Shown here: positions 16,448 to 33,372 of the stretch, one piece after another
Layout: every line of letters begins with the position of its first letter
Numbering within the stretch: the first letter of the stretch is position 1
Assembly: GCA_014983025.1 (NCBI GenBank)
Contig: JADCLP010000002.1
Location: 1 to 64,000, forward strand
Reading direction: 5' to 3'
Source of the DNA: Erythrobacteraceae bacterium E2-1 Yellow Sea
Lineage (GTDB): Bacteria > Pseudomonadota > Alphaproteobacteria > Sphingomonadales > Sphingomonadaceae
Length of the DNA stretch: 64,000 nt
Made by a program: the position numbers and the translations under genes
The notes under the pieces: model-generated
Database searches by the model: none
What the model was told of the DNA's origin: nothing
What the model saw: the letters and a program-made list of their open reading frames with translations, nothing else

Positions 16448-16758
16448 CGTGCGTCCTTGTACTGGAATTGGTGTATGCGCGGATTTTCGCACGCATAGAT
16501 GGTATATTCTGAATAATAACTGCCGCGACCATTGGCCTGCGCCACGCGATGTTCAGCCACCTGGCCCCATGCGCGCGCAGCAGCTTCATCTACCCATTCA
16601 GAGATAACCACCACTTCGCCATCATCAGCCTGAAAGCCTTTGAAGGAAATATAGCCCGGCTGTGCCGCGGCCAGCTCCTCCATCCGTAAGGCTTCCGTAT
16701 CATAGGCCACCTGATCAATATCGGCGCGCTTGCGGTTACGGAAGACAACCAAATACAT
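16444..16758 (-). CDS. Antibiotic biosynthesis monooxygenase (ABM) superfamily protein
   Basis: A 104-residue dimeric alpha/beta barrel protein (YLVVFRNRKR..., then QPGYISFKGFQADDGEVVVISEW and AHRVAQANGRGSYYSEYTIYACE in outline). Members include quinol monooxygenases and haem-degrading proteins, but many are uncharacterised. It is translated between ruvC (two-base gap) and the arsC-like gene (four-base overlap). Confidence 0.82.
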   Translation of the reverse strand: MYLVVFRNRKRADIDQVAYDTEALRMEELAAAQPGYISFKGFQADDGEVVVISEWVDEAAARAWGQVAEHRVAQANGRGSYYSEYTIYACENPRIHQFQYKDAR

Positions 16759-16760
16759 CC

Positions 16761-17234
16761 CTACCTCCGCATCAAATGGGCATCGGCAATTGCCACCGCC
16801 AAAGCATCGGCCGCATCTGCTCCAGCGATATGTACGCCAGGCAGCAGCACTTTCAGCATGGCCTGGATTTGATTCTTGTCTGCCCCGCCAGTGCCGACAA
16901 CAGATTTTTTGACCAACCGGGCAGCATGCTCATTCACACTTAATCCACGCGCTGCACATGCGGCAAGCACCGCCCCGCGCGCCTGCGCCAGCTTCAGCGT
17001 TGATTGTGGGTTCTTGTTGAGGAAAATTTCCTCAGCTGCCGCACGGTCGGGTGTATGGATTTCTATCACTGCACGCACAGCATCATGCAAATGATGCAAA
17101 CGCTCCGCTATCGGTGCCTTGGCGTCGGTTTGAATCTGGCCGTTAGCAATATGGGACAAACGGGGGCCTTCACTGCGCACCACCCCCCATCCTGTACAGC
17201 TGAGCGAGGGATCAAGGCCAATAATGATGGTCAT
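16761..17234 (-). CDS. ruvC: Holliday junction resolvase RuvC
   Basis: A 157-residue endonuclease that cleaves Holliday junctions with RuvAB. The RNase H-like acidic tetrad is visible: Asp in [16 protein letters not shown], Glu in [20 protein letters not shown] and two aspartates in [16 protein letters not shown]. The start ATG 17,234 overlaps the upstream stop (ATGA). ruvA and ruvB, which often follow ruvC in alphaproteobacteria, are not in this operon. Confidence 0.96.
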   Translation of the reverse strand: MTIIIGLDPSLSCTGWGVVRSEGPRLSHIANGQIQTDAKAPIAERLHHLHDAVRAVIEIHTPDRAAAEEIFLNKNPQSTLKLAQARGAVLAACAARGLSVNEHAARLVKKSVVGTGGADKNQIQAMLKVLLPGVHIAGADAADALAVAIADAHLMRR

Positions 17235-17581
17235 AATCGCAGGCCGAAACGCGGCCCGATCTGCATCATCGCGAAATATAGAATGATGGTCACCACGCAT
17301 CCCGCCGCCAGCGACCACCAGAACCCATATCCATTTCGCAACATCATGGGGATCAGCAGGAACATCGGCAGGCTGGGCAGGACATACCAAAAGGTCGCCT
17401 GCGCATGCACAGCCATGTTTTCAGCATCAGGCCGGGTATGCCACAGGAAGATCATACCCAGGATGGATACCAATGGGAGCGAGGCGATCAGGGCGGCTGC
17501 CGTTGGCAACCGCCGCCCAATTTCAGCAATCGCCGCGATCATGACACCGGCCAGCAGCGCCTTCGCGACGAAGCCCCACAT
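17231..17581 (-). CDS. DUF3147 family membrane protein
   Basis: A 116-residue protein with about four membrane helices ([72 protein letters not shown]). It resembles DUF3147; function unknown. Its start shares one base with the yebC stop (TGATG) and its stop overlaps the ruvC start, so it is locked between these two genes, but the linkage gives no clear functional clue. Confidence 0.82.
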   Translation of the reverse strand: MWGFVAKALLAGVMIAAIAEIGRRLPTAAALIASLPLVSILGMIFLWHTRPDAENMAVHAQATFWYVLPSLPMFLLIPMMLRNGYGFWWSLAAGCVVTIILYFAMMQIGPRFGLRL

Positions 17582-18333
17582 CAGCCGAGCTTGTCCATGA
17601 TCTCGTCAGAGATCTCGTAATTGCCCCACACGGTCTGAACATCGTCATCATCATCCAGCGCGTCGACCAGTTTCAGCAGGGTTCCTGCCGCACCTTCATC
17701 CATATCAACGGTGATATTGGGCTTCCACGCCAGCTTCACGTTTTCGGCTTCACCCAGAGTAGCTTCCAGCGCGGTTGCGACAGCGTGGAGATCATCCGCA
17801 GCGGTCCAGATCGTGTGACCGCCATCTTCACCCATATCGCTTTCGACATCGTCTGCCCCGGCTTCGATTGCGGCTTCGAGGACTTTTTCCTCATCGCCCG
17901 CATTCACAGGATATTCGATCAGTCCCTTGCGTTCAAAACCATGGCTGACCGAACCTTCACTGCCCAGATTGCCGCCATTCTTGCTGAAGGCAGTGCGCAC
18001 ATTGGTGGCGGTGCGGTTGCGGTTGTCAGTCAGCGCTTCGACGATCAGCGCAACGCCGCCGGGGCCATAGCCTTCATAGCGGATTTCTTCATAATCCTCG
18101 CCGCCGGCCTGCGCCGCCTTGTCAATCGCGCGCTGGATATTGTCCTTGGGCATGGATTGCGCCTTGGCCGCATTCACCGCCAGGCGCAGGCGCGGGTTCA
18201 TGTCCGGATCGGGCATGCCCATTTTGGCCGCAACGGTGATTTCACGGCTGAGCTTGGAGAACATCGCACTGCGCTTTTTATCCTGCGCACCCTTGCGATG
18301 CATGATGTTCTTGAATTTGGAATGGCCTGCCAT
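17581..18333 (-). CDS. yebC: YebC/PmpR family regulatory/translation factor
   Basis: A 250-residue protein with the family start [21 protein letters not shown] and the region [18 protein letters not shown], followed by [27 protein letters not shown]. YebC proteins have been described as DNA-binding regulators and as factors that help ribosomes through difficult proline-rich codons. The yebC-ruvC association is conserved widely. First gene of the tight operon yebC-DUF3147-ruvC-ABM-arsC. Confidence 0.96.
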   Translation of the reverse strand: MAGHSKFKNIMHRKGAQDKKRSAMFSKLSREITVAAKMGMPDPDMNPRLRLAVNAAKAQSMPKDNIQRAIDKAAQAGGEDYEEIRYEGYGPGGVALIVEALTDNRNRTATNVRTAFSKNGGNLGSEGSVSHGFERKGLIEYPVNAGDEEKVLEAAIEAGADDVESDMGEDGGHTIWTAADDLHAVATALEATLGEAENVKLAWKPNITVDMDEGAAGTLLKLVDALDDDDDVQTVWGNYEISDEIMDKLG

Positions 18334-18422
18334 GGGATCTCTTGTTTGCTTGGCGTAATGATTGTCGCGCGCGGCCTAGCCCAGCCGCGCCTTCGCTTCA
18401 ATATTTGTGACGAAAATCGTGA

Positions 18423-18770
18423 TCAGACCCGCACCGCCGTGCCACTGGCAGAAACCATCAGCATCGACCCGGTATCGCCGATCACCTCATAATCAAGGTC
18501 AACACCCACAACGGCGTTCCCGCCCCGTGTAGCACATTCAGCCTGCAACTCCTCAATCGCCTGCTGGCGCGCTTCGGCCAGAATTCGTTCGTAACTGCCT
18601 GAACGTCCACCCACGATGTCACGGATATTGGCAAAGAGATCGCGGAAGATATTTGCGCCCACGATCACTTCACCTGTCACGATGCCCAAATATTGCTGGA
18701 TCGGTTGCCCTTCAATCGTGGGCGTCGTGGTGACAATGATACCACGTGCATCTTTCCAGGGGCCAGCCAT
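18423..18770 (-). CDS. YbjQ/UPF0145 family heavy-metal-binding-like protein
   Basis: A 115-residue protein with [21 protein letters not shown] and [14 protein letters not shown], the family hallmarks, and an N-terminal [28 protein letters not shown]. It probably forms a pentameric ring; function is unknown although Pfam calls it a putative heavy-metal-binding domain. It lies between yebC and gapR on the same strand, 17 bp after gapR. Confidence 0.88.
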   Translation of the reverse strand: MAGPWKDARGIIVTTTPTIEGQPIQQYLGIVTGEVIVGANIFRDLFANIRDIVGGRSGSYERILAEARQQAIEELQAECATRGGNAVVGVDLDYEVIGDTGSMLMVSASGTAVRV

Positions 18771-18787
18771 GCCTGTTCTCCTTCACT

Positions 18788-19024
18788 TTAACCCAGGCCA
18801 AGTGCGGCCTTATATGTATCCAGCACCATTTCCATTTCAGCCCGATCATCCGGTTTCATTTTTCGTAACCGAACAATCTGACGCATGATCTTGGTATCAT
18901 AGCCGACAGCCTTCGCCTCTGAATAAACATCGCGGATGTCGTCTGCGATGCCCTTCTTCTCTTCTTCCAGGCGTTCGATACGTTCAATCAGCAAGCGCAG
19001 GCGGTCATCGGTGGCTTCGGCCAT
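18788..19024 (-). CDS. gapR: GapR family nucleoid-associated protein (DUF2312)
   Basis: A 78-residue alphaproteobacterial DNA-binding protein. The N-terminal coiled coil ([20 protein letters not shown]) and the conserved [23 protein letters not shown] are the GapR signature. In Caulobacter GapR encircles overtwisted AT-rich DNA ahead of polymerases and is essential-like for chromosome segregation. Length matches the family. Confidence 0.95.
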   Translation of the reverse strand: MAEATDDRLRLLIERIERLEEEKKGIADDIRDVYSEAKAVGYDTKIMRQIVRLRKMKPDDRAEMEMVLDTYKAALGLG

Positions 19025-19115
19025 CAGTCATTATCTCCATGGATTGAAATATGCCGAGAGAATCGGCTCAGCTTTCGATAGCCAGCGGGCACGCGGGCGT
19101 GAACCCGGTGGAGAA

Positions 19116-19430
19116 TCAATCCACCTTATTTTTCTTCAGGCTTTCTTCCATGCGTGCCAGCTGCTCGTCAGTTGCCGGTGTCTGCCTCGTCGCCTTCCAC
19201 TCCTCCATCGACATACCGTGGATCAATTCGCGCGCGGTCGCCTTATCACCTTCAAAGCCCGCATCCCTGATCCAATCCGCAAGGCAATTGCGGCAAAAAC
19301 CGGAAAGGCCCATCAAATCAATGTTCTGCGCATCATGGCGATGCTGCAAGTGGCGCACCAACCGCCGGAAGGCAGCCGCAGCAATGGCATCATCCAGAGC
19401 TTCGAGTGGGTCAGGTGCATTCGTATCCAT
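19116..19430 (-). CDS. DUF1244 domain protein
   Basis: A 104-residue protein with the DUF1244 core FRRLVRHLQHRHDAQNID and LMGLSGFCRNCLADWI (two cysteines) and GMSMEEWKATRQTPAT. Structures of this family show a small helical metal-free fold; function is unknown. The start is set at 19,430, the first ATG that keeps the domain and leaves a 48-bp divergent promoter region shared with pyk. Confidence 0.9.
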   Translation of the reverse strand: MDTNAPDPLEALDDAIAAAAFRRLVRHLQHRHDAQNIDLMGLSGFCRNCLADWIRDAGFEGDKATARELIHGMSMEEWKATRQTPATDEQLARMEESLKKNKVD

Positions 19431-19478
19431 GTCGACTAATCCTTGAGTTGAAAAACTTCTGTGCCATAGCTCCATTCC

Positions 19479-20963
19479 ATGTCGAAGGGCGTTACACAAC
19501 GGCGCGATGCGCCAAAGCTTGATCCACGCAGCCGCAAGGTCAAAATTCTGGCCACGGTTGGCCCTGCCAGCAGCAGCCCTGAAATGCTGCGCAAACTGTT
19601 CAAGGCGGGGGCCGATGCCTTTCGCGTGAATATGAGCCATGGCGATCACGCGACCCATGGCGAAACCATTGCCGCGATCCGCGCGATGGAGAAGGAATTT
19701 GGCCGCCCCATTGCCATTCTGGCCGATTTGCAAGGCCCAAAACTGCGGGTGGGGACCTTCAAGGACGGGCAGGCGGTGATCCGCCACTCGGGTCATTTCA
19801 CGCTGGACCGTGACCCTACGCCCGGTGATCAAACGCGCGTTTGCCTGCCGCATCCCGAATTGTTCGGCATTTTGCAGAAAGGCCAACGCCTGCTGATTAA
19901 TGACGGGAAAATACGCCTGCGAGTGATCAGCGCCGATGCGAACAAGATCCATTGTTCAGCTGAGGTCGGTGGTGTAATTTCAGACCGTAAGGGCGTGAAC
20001 GTACCCGATGCCGAGGTACCAATTCCGGCGCTGACAGAAAAGGACCGCAGGGATCTTGCCTTTGCTGTCAAACATGGCGCCGATTGGATTGGCCTCAGCT
20101 TCGTGCAGCGTCCGGAAGATCTGGCCGAAGCAAGAAAGTTGATGGGCGGCTATGGTGCGCTCTGCGCCAAGATTGAAAAGCCCATGGCGGTGCGGCGATT
20201 GGCCGAAATTATCGAACAATCAGACGGTATCATGGTCGCCCGCGGCGATCTGGGGGTAGAATTGGAGCCGCAGGAGGTTCCTCCACTTCAGAAGAAAATC
20301 ATCAACGCCACACGCATGGCAGGCAAGCCGGTGATCGTGGCAACACAGATGCTGGAAAGCATGATCGAAAGCCCCACCCCGACCCGAGCTGAAGTGTCTG
20401 ACGTGGCCAATGCCGTTTATGATGGGGCAGACGTTGTGATGCTGTCCGCAGAAAGCGCAGCCGGTGATTGGCCTGAAGAATCGGTCACCATGATGGACAA
20501 GATCGCCGAGCAGGTGGAAGCAAGCGAAGATTTCCGCGCTCGCGTGCGCTTTCTGGATACGCCGCCTGATGCCACCACGGCTGATGCACTGGCGCATAGC
20601 TGCATGACCATTTCGGACAGCCTGCCGATCAAGGCAATCGTGGTCTTTACTGGATCGGGTTCAACTGCACGACGCGTGTCGCGCGAACGGCCCGGCGTGC
20701 CGATGCTGGTGCTGACACCGTCCTCCAAGACGGCGCGGCGCGTGGCGCTGTTGTGGGGCGCCCATGCGGTGATGACCAAGGATATTGGCAGCTTCGAAGA
20801 AATGATTGCCAAGGGTAAGCGTATGGCGCTGCGCCATGGCTTTGCCGAGGCGGGTAGCAAGCTGATTGCGCTGGCGGGCGTACCCTTCGGCACGCCGGGA
20901 TCAACCAACCTGCTGCATATCTTCACCCTTCATGGGGATGAGCTGGAAAAACACCGGGGCTGA
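19479..20963 (+). CDS. pyk: Pyruvate kinase
   Basis: A 494-residue glycolytic enzyme making pyruvate and ATP from phosphoenolpyruvate. Seen are RKVKILATVGPASSSPEML (about 20-38), the loop ILADLQGPKLRVGTF, the lysine region GALCAKIEKPMAVRR and the signature IMVARGDLGVELEPQEVP. The C-terminal allosteric domain is complete. It converges with gltX with only 20 bp between stops. Confidence 0.97.
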   Translation: MSKGVTQRRDAPKLDPRSRKVKILATVGPASSSPEMLRKLFKAGADAFRVNMSHGDHATHGETIAAIRAMEKEFGRPIAILADLQGPKLRVGTFKDGQAVIRHSGHFTLDRDPTPGDQTRVCLPHPELFGILQKGQRLLINDGKIRLRVISADANKIHCSAEVGGVISDRKGVNVPDAEVPIPALTEKDRRDLAFAVKHGADWIGLSFVQRPEDLAEARKLMGGYGALCAKIEKPMAVRRLAEIIEQSDGIMVARGDLGVELEPQEVPPLQKKIINATRMAGKPVIVATQMLESMIESPTPTRAEVSDVANAVYDGADVVMLSAESAAGDWPEESVTMMDKIAEQVEASEDFRARVRFLDTPPDATTADALAHSCMTISDSLPIKAIVVFTGSGSTARRVSRERPGVPMLVLTPSSKTARRVALLWGAHAVMTKDIGSFEEMIAKGKRMALRHGFAEAGSKLIALAGVPFGTPGSTNLLHIFTLHGDELEKHRG

Positions 20964-20983
20964 TCAAGCCCTTTCAATCGCTA

Positions 20984-22333
20984 TCAATAATGGGCAGCGT
21001 GTTCCAATCGCGCCCTTGCTTCCGCTTCGCCGATCAAGGGCAGCAGTTCCTTCATATCGGGCCCGTGATCCATGCCCGTGAGCGCCTGGCGCAATGGCAG
21101 GAATAATGCCTTGCCCTTGCGCCCAGTCACCTCTTTCAAAGCAGTGGTCAGTCCATGCCATGGGTCATCGCCCCAGCTGAGCAATTGCGCCGCCTGGGCC
21201 AGATAGGCATGGTCATCGCCCGAAAACTCAACCTGATCGATCGGGCCGGTCACCAGCCGCCACCACTCGCTGACTTCATCTAACGTCGTCAGGTTTGGAC
21301 GCACCGCATGCCAGCCGGCCTCGTCCATACCGGCAGGCAAGCGATGCTGCACTTCGGCAAATTCCATCTGATGGACCAGTGCAGTATTGATCCGCTCCAG
21401 TTCCGCATCATCAAATTTGGCTGGTGCCCGGCCAAAGGTTGAAAGGTCGAACGTATCAACCAGCACCTGCCGGTCAGCAATGGGTTCGACCGCCTGCGAC
21501 GTTCCCAGCCGCGCCAGCAGCGCGATCAATGCCTGGGGTTCAATGCCCTTCTCACGGAAAGCGTCACAGCCCAGAGATCCCAGCCGTTTGGACAGCTTGC
21601 CTTCACGGCCAACCAGAAGTGCCTCATGCGCAAAATTGGGAATGGGTTTTTCTGCTGCATATTGCGCAGCATAAAGTGCGGTAAACATCTGAATTTGCGT
21701 GGCTGTGTTGGATACGTGATCTTCACCTCGCAAAACATCCGTCACGCCCATATCGATATCATCCACCGCGCTGGGCAGCATATAGAGCCAGCTTCCATCG
21801 GCCCGCCGGATCACGGGATCGGATAGCTGCGCAGCGTCAAATTTCTGCGCACCACGAACGCCATCTTCCCATTCAATCGGTTCATCATGGTCCAGCTTGA
21901 ACCGCCAATGTGGCTGGATGCCCTCCGCCTCTTTCTCGGCACGATCCGCATCGGTGAGCTTAAGCGCCCCGCGATCATATATTGGCGGCAATCCGCGCGA
22001 GAGCAGGATCTTGCGTTTAACGTCCAGTTCCTGCGCCGTCTCGTAGCATGAGTAAACCCGACCTGCCGCCAGCAATACCTCGAATGCATCCTGGTATCGC
22101 GTCAGCCGCTGTGATTGCCGCTCCTCACCATCAGGTTCGATCCCCAGCCACGCCAGATCGGCACGGATCGCCTCGACATATTCCTCCCGGCTGCGTTCGG
22201 CATCTGTATCGTCAATGCGCAGAAGGAAGCGCCCGCCAGCTTTCTTGGCCAGCATCCAGTTGTGGAGCGCGGTGCGGATATTGCCAACATGAAGCCGCCC
22301 AGTGGGCGAAGGTGCAAAGCGAGTAACAGTCAT
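20984..22333 (-). CDS. gltX: Glutamyl-tRNA synthetase
   Basis: A 449-residue class I synthetase. RFAPSPTGRLHVGNIRTAL contains the HIGH equivalent (HVGN), LLRIDDTDAERS follows, and KLSKRLGSL is the KMSKS loop. At 449 residues it is of the shorter GltX type of alphaproteobacteria, many of which carry two GltX paralogues with one specialised for tRNA-Gln; which of the two this is cannot be decided here. It is separated by eight bases from the upstream hypothetical gene. Confidence 0.95.
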   Translation of the reverse strand: MTVTRFAPSPTGRLHVGNIRTALHNWMLAKKAGGRFLLRIDDTDAERSREEYVEAIRADLAWLGIEPDGEERQSQRLTRYQDAFEVLLAAGRVYSCYETAQELDVKRKILLSRGLPPIYDRGALKLTDADRAEKEAEGIQPHWRFKLDHDEPIEWEDGVRGAQKFDAAQLSDPVIRRADGSWLYMLPSAVDDIDMGVTDVLRGEDHVSNTATQIQMFTALYAAQYAAEKPIPNFAHEALLVGREGKLSKRLGSLGCDAFREKGIEPQALIALLARLGTSQAVEPIADRQVLVDTFDLSTFGRAPAKFDDAELERINTALVHQMEFAEVQHRLPAGMDEAGWHAVRPNLTTLDEVSEWWRLVTGPIDQVEFSGDDHAYLAQAAQLLSWGDDPWHGLTTALKEVTGRKGKALFLPLRQALTGMDHGPDMKELLPLIGEAEARARLEHAAHY

Positions 22334-22341
22334 GCGCGCGG

Positions 22342-23079
22342 CTATAGGCGCTTTTGCGGCAGATTGAAGCGTTTGCGCACCTTGGCAATTTCTTCGCGGA
22401 ATTTTTCTAAAGCGCGGTTGTCTTCGCGTGAACCGTGCTGAGCCAGATAAGTCTCAATCTCTGCAATTTCCAATTCGGCAATATCCAGTTGAGCAGGAAG
22501 CTCGCGAATTTCCTTGGCCTTCATATCTTCAAACTGCGGGCGATACTCAGGCGGTAAATCCGGGCGCATTTTCGCGCCGGCATTGCGCCAGCGATTTTGT
22601 GCATACTCACGAACCTTGGCGAGATATTTGCGCAGCAATACAACCGCCATCGACGTTTCACCGCCCGCAATCATCCCGTCGAAGATCAAACGGTTGCGCG
22701 GGGTCATATGCGTAAAGCCTGTATAATGAAGCCTGGTCTTGAGATATCGCGCCATAAGCTCGAACTCGCGCATTTCGATATAACGTTGGGCCAGCGGGTA
22801 TGAAACGATATCGCCGCGATCACTGAAGATCATTTCTGCATCATGTGCAGCCAATTCGCCATTTCTGGCTGAAGCAACAGCTGCACATTCGATATTTTCC
22901 CGGTCGATACGGAAATCTTTAAACTTTAGCTTGGCGCGACCGACCAGCGTCCTGCCAAGCTCTATCAGATGCGGGGGCGGGGGTGGCCGCCCTTCGAAAA
23001 GCATTCTTTCACCGGGTGTCAGCGGCCCTGGCTCGGGCTCACCCTGCCACGGATTTGGAATATCATCATCATTATCCAT
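22342..23079 (-). CDS. Conserved hypothetical protein, highly charged
   Basis: A 245-residue soluble protein I do not recognise. It begins with a proline-rich acidic leader (PNPWQGEPEPGPLTPGER, RPPPPP), has a middle segment with FSDRGDIVSYPLAQRYIEMREFELMARYLKTR and ends in basic helical stretches (FREEIAKVRKRFNLPQKRL). No membrane helices or signal. It may be cotranscribed with gltX (eight-base gap) and lies downstream of the rpoC terminator. Confidence 0.7.
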   Translation of the reverse strand: MDNDDDIPNPWQGEPEPGPLTPGERMLFEGRPPPPPHLIELGRTLVGRAKLKFKDFRIDRENIECAAVASARNGELAAHDAEMIFSDRGDIVSYPLAQRYIEMREFELMARYLKTRLHYTGFTHMTPRNRLIFDGMIAGGETSMAVVLLRKYLAKVREYAQNRWRNAGAKMRPDLPPEYRPQFEDMKAKEIRELPAQLDIAELEIAEIETYLAQHGSREDNRALEKFREEIAKVRKRFNLPQKRL

Positions 23080-23134
23080 ATCCCGGGCACTCTTTTACTG
23101 TGGTGGGCCCGGCGACATTTAAAGCATCACCCTG

Positions 23135-23173
23135 AAAAGAAAAACCCCGCCAGGGCCAAAGGCTCCAGCGGGG
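23135..23173 (-). terminator. Rho-independent terminator of rpoBC
   Basis: On the minus strand a stem CCCCGC/GCGGGG (23,168-23,173 with 23,145-23,150), with further pairing GGCTC/GGCC inside, is followed by TTTTTCTTTT. It sits about 40 bp after the rpoC stop. Confidence 0.88.
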
Positions 23174-23210
23174 CAATTCTTTTCAAGCCTTCAAGGCGCA
23201 GCGACGATTA

Positions 23211-27503
<4,293 letters not shown>

Positions 27504-27571
27504 TTTTCAAATCCCATACGGGTGAAATTCTCAAAGGGCGAATGGGGTGGGGGCCGTATGGCCCGCCGCCC

Positions 27572-31753
<4,182 letters not shown>

Positions 31754-32000
31754 GGAGTGAGGTGTACCTCTTTATATATGCCACCACGCCATAAAGCGTG
31801 GCCGCTGCCGTGAACTCAAAAAACGTCACGCGTTTGAAAGGCTCCAGCAAGACGCAAAAAGGCCGCAGCGAAGGCGCACCTCTGCTGGGGTGCTGCTGCA
31901 GCTTTTAAAAAGCGTCGCGAATATGGAGCCCGTCGCTTCCATCCTGTGCCCGATCCCCGCGCATGAATCAGACTCGCTCGAAGCGTGCGGTTGGACCCAG

Positions 32001-32029
32001 CATATAGGAATACGACCACCACCTGTCAA
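32001..32029 (-). promoter_or_regulatory. Strong promoter of rpoB-rpoC
   Basis: On the minus strand TTGACA (32,024-32,029) and TATATG (32,001-32,006) are separated by 17 bases. It implies a transcript start near 31,994 and a leader of about 240 nt before the rpoB ATG. The leader contains a GCACC/GGTGC hairpin near 31,876-31,894 and a GAGGT/ACCTC pair close to the start codon; otherwise no recognised riboregulator. Confidence 0.75.
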
Positions 32030-32086
32030 ACACGCAGGCACCGGGAATCCTACTTTCTGATTATCAATTAGCTATATATTGTTTTT

Positions 32087-32140
32087 CGATATTATCGATT
32101 GACAATAAACCGAATCGCCCTTATTGAATATCAATATTGA
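32087..32140. promoter_or_regulatory. Palindromic operator-like sites upstream of the DUF2975-HTH module
   Basis: The AT-rich stretch contains CGATA-T-TATCG (32,087-32,097) and the perfect palindrome TCAATATTGA (32,131-32,140). A -10-like TATATATT lies just left of them. They are placed as operators for the small HTH protein encoded downstream, and recall the CGATAT palindrome at 11,893-11,909. Confidence 0.55.
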
Positions 32141-32159
32141 GATTATAGGAGATCGATAA

Positions 32160-32288
32160 ATTTCTCAGATTTTGAACCATTCCGTAGCCGCGATTGCGGC
32201 AATCCTGCTTACCGCTGGGTCTTTGACCGCAATTGTCACCATCCCACCCGTACAGGCCAATGTGATCCACGCACCCATCGTCGCCTGA
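32160..32288 (+). CDS. Possible 42-residue exported peptide with ATT or TTG start
   Basis: An open frame with a strong Shine-Dalgarno AGGAG (32,147-32,151) exactly eight bases before an ATT at 32,160. The frame has a TAA just in front, so translation must begin at ATT 32,160 or at TTG 32,172, which is too far from the AGGAG. The product reads NHSVAAIAAILLTAGSLTAI and then VTIPPVQANVIHAPIVA, that is, a signal-peptide-like helix followed by a VQA-type cleavage site and a tiny tail. DUF2975 follows 29 bp later. I recall similar small secreted-looking peptides near such modules but cannot name a family. Confidence 0.45.
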   Translation: MSQILNHSVAAIAAILLTAGSLTAIVTIPPVQANVIHAPIVA

Positions 32289-32317
32289 CAAGAAATTGCA
32301 CAGCTGGAGAGACCGTT

Positions 32318-32854
32318 ATGTCTGCCGCCTTATCCAATGATGGCCTGCTCAAGGCTGTCCGCATCATCGTAACAATACTGATGGCCATCCTGGGCGTCGG
32401 CTTTGTTGGGCTGGCCATCGCCATGCCAATCATCTTTTTCAGCCAATCCCATCTTGCAGAAGCCATGGTAGCGGATGCTCCGGGATCTCTTGCGGTCGCC
32501 CTCTCAACAATCATCGCCGTTCTGGCGCTGGGTATGGTGCTGATCGCTCTGGCCTTCCACTTTCTGCAATTGCTGAAAAGGATCGTCGGATCAGTTGGCG
32601 AAGGCGACCCCTTTATTGCCGACAATGCTGACCGCCTCAGCCGCATGGCCTGGATTGCTATCGCTATCGAAGTACTCAAGCTGCCACTTGGCGCCCTGGC
32701 CCTATATCTGGTGCAGTTCTTTGAAAGCGATGCCATGAAGATCGATGCACAATTCTCGCTCACAGGCATCCTTCTTGCACTGATCCTGTTCATCCTTGCC
32801 CGCGTGTTCCGCCATGGCGCAGCGTTGCGCGCCGATCTGGAAGGAACCGTGTGA
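32318..32854 (+). CDS. DUF2975 family membrane protein
   Basis: A 178-residue protein with four predicted membrane helices (AVRIIVTILMAILGVGFVGL, SLAVALSTIIAVLALGMVLI, WIAIAIEVLKLPLGALALYL, FSLTGILLALILFILARVF) and a conserved VGEGDPFIADNADRLSRMA loop between helices two and three. This loop is the DUF2975 hallmark. GGAGAG lies seven bases upstream of ATG. It is coupled to the small HTH gene by a one-base overlap, as in YoaS-YozG of Bacillus; the membrane protein may sense a signal and hold or release the regulator. Confidence 0.88.
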   Translation: MSAALSNDGLLKAVRIIVTILMAILGVGFVGLAIAMPIIFFSQSHLAEAMVADAPGSLAVALSTIIAVLALGMVLIALAFHFLQLLKRIVGSVGEGDPFIADNADRLSRMAWIAIAIEVLKLPLGALALYLVQFFESDAMKIDAQFSLTGILLALILFILARVFRHGAALRADLEGTV

Positions 32855-33081
32855 TGGGCAATGACATTGAAGGGAGCAACATCGTGGTGAAACTGGACGA
32901 TCTGCTTTATGCTAAGCGTATGACGCTGACCGAATTGGCGGAGCGCGTTGGCCTGACGCTCGCCAATCTCTCAATCCTGAAAACCGGCAAGGCCAAGGCA
33001 ATCCGATTTTCCACGCTGGAGGCGATCTGCCGAGAGCTGGAATGCCAGCCCGGCGATCTACTGGGATATAAGGCAAATTGA
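32854..33081 (+). CDS. YozG-type small helix-turn-helix regulator
   Basis: A 75-residue Cro/CI-type HTH (KLDDLLYAKRMTLTELAERV, then GLTLANLSILKTGKAKAIRF and STLEAICRELECQPGDLL). ATG 32,854 shares a base with the DUF2975 stop. A GTG at 32,884 preceded by GGGAG would give a 65-residue protein closer to the usual family length and may be the true start. It probably controls its own operon through the nearby palindromes. Confidence 0.88.
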   Translation: MGNDIEGSNIVVKLDDLLYAKRMTLTELAERVGLTLANLSILKTGKAKAIRFSTLEAICRELECQPGDLLGYKAN

Positions 33082-33115
33082 GGCAGATCGCTTGACTCTT
33101 ACCCGTAATTCGTTA

Positions 33116-33142
33116 GAGGCCCGCCGCTGATCGGTGGGCCTC
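33116..33142 (+). other. Strong 11-bp hairpin between the HTH gene and rplJ
   Basis: GAGGCCCGCCG-CTGAT-CGGTGGGCCTC forms an 11-pair stem (one G-U) with a five-base loop. No T run follows, so it is either a Rho-assisted end of the HTH transcript or part of the rplJ leader, where ribosomal protein L10 autoregulation is expected. The rest of the 290 bp before rplJ shows no other gene. Confidence 0.6.
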
Positions 33143-33372
33143 GCCCATTTGATCATCCGTCCGAGACAGTTGGTGACCGGAATTTGCCGGTCTTAATTTC
33201 CAGCCTAGACGGGGAAAAGAGATTTCTTGCGGTGGCCATGCGCCATCGTTTCGCACGTTTGGCGTGCACTCCTTCCCCATCAACGGACTCGCCCATGTTG
33301 CATTTGCAGCATGGACAAACGTAGCCGGCCATGCGGGAGCCATCCTGTATGGTCATAGTGAAGGAGTATGGC

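Noticed and set aside
33092..33120. Promoter TTGACT...TTAGAG before rplJ
   Set aside because: The spacer would be 15 bases and the -10 is poor; a real rplJ promoter could not be fixed by eye.
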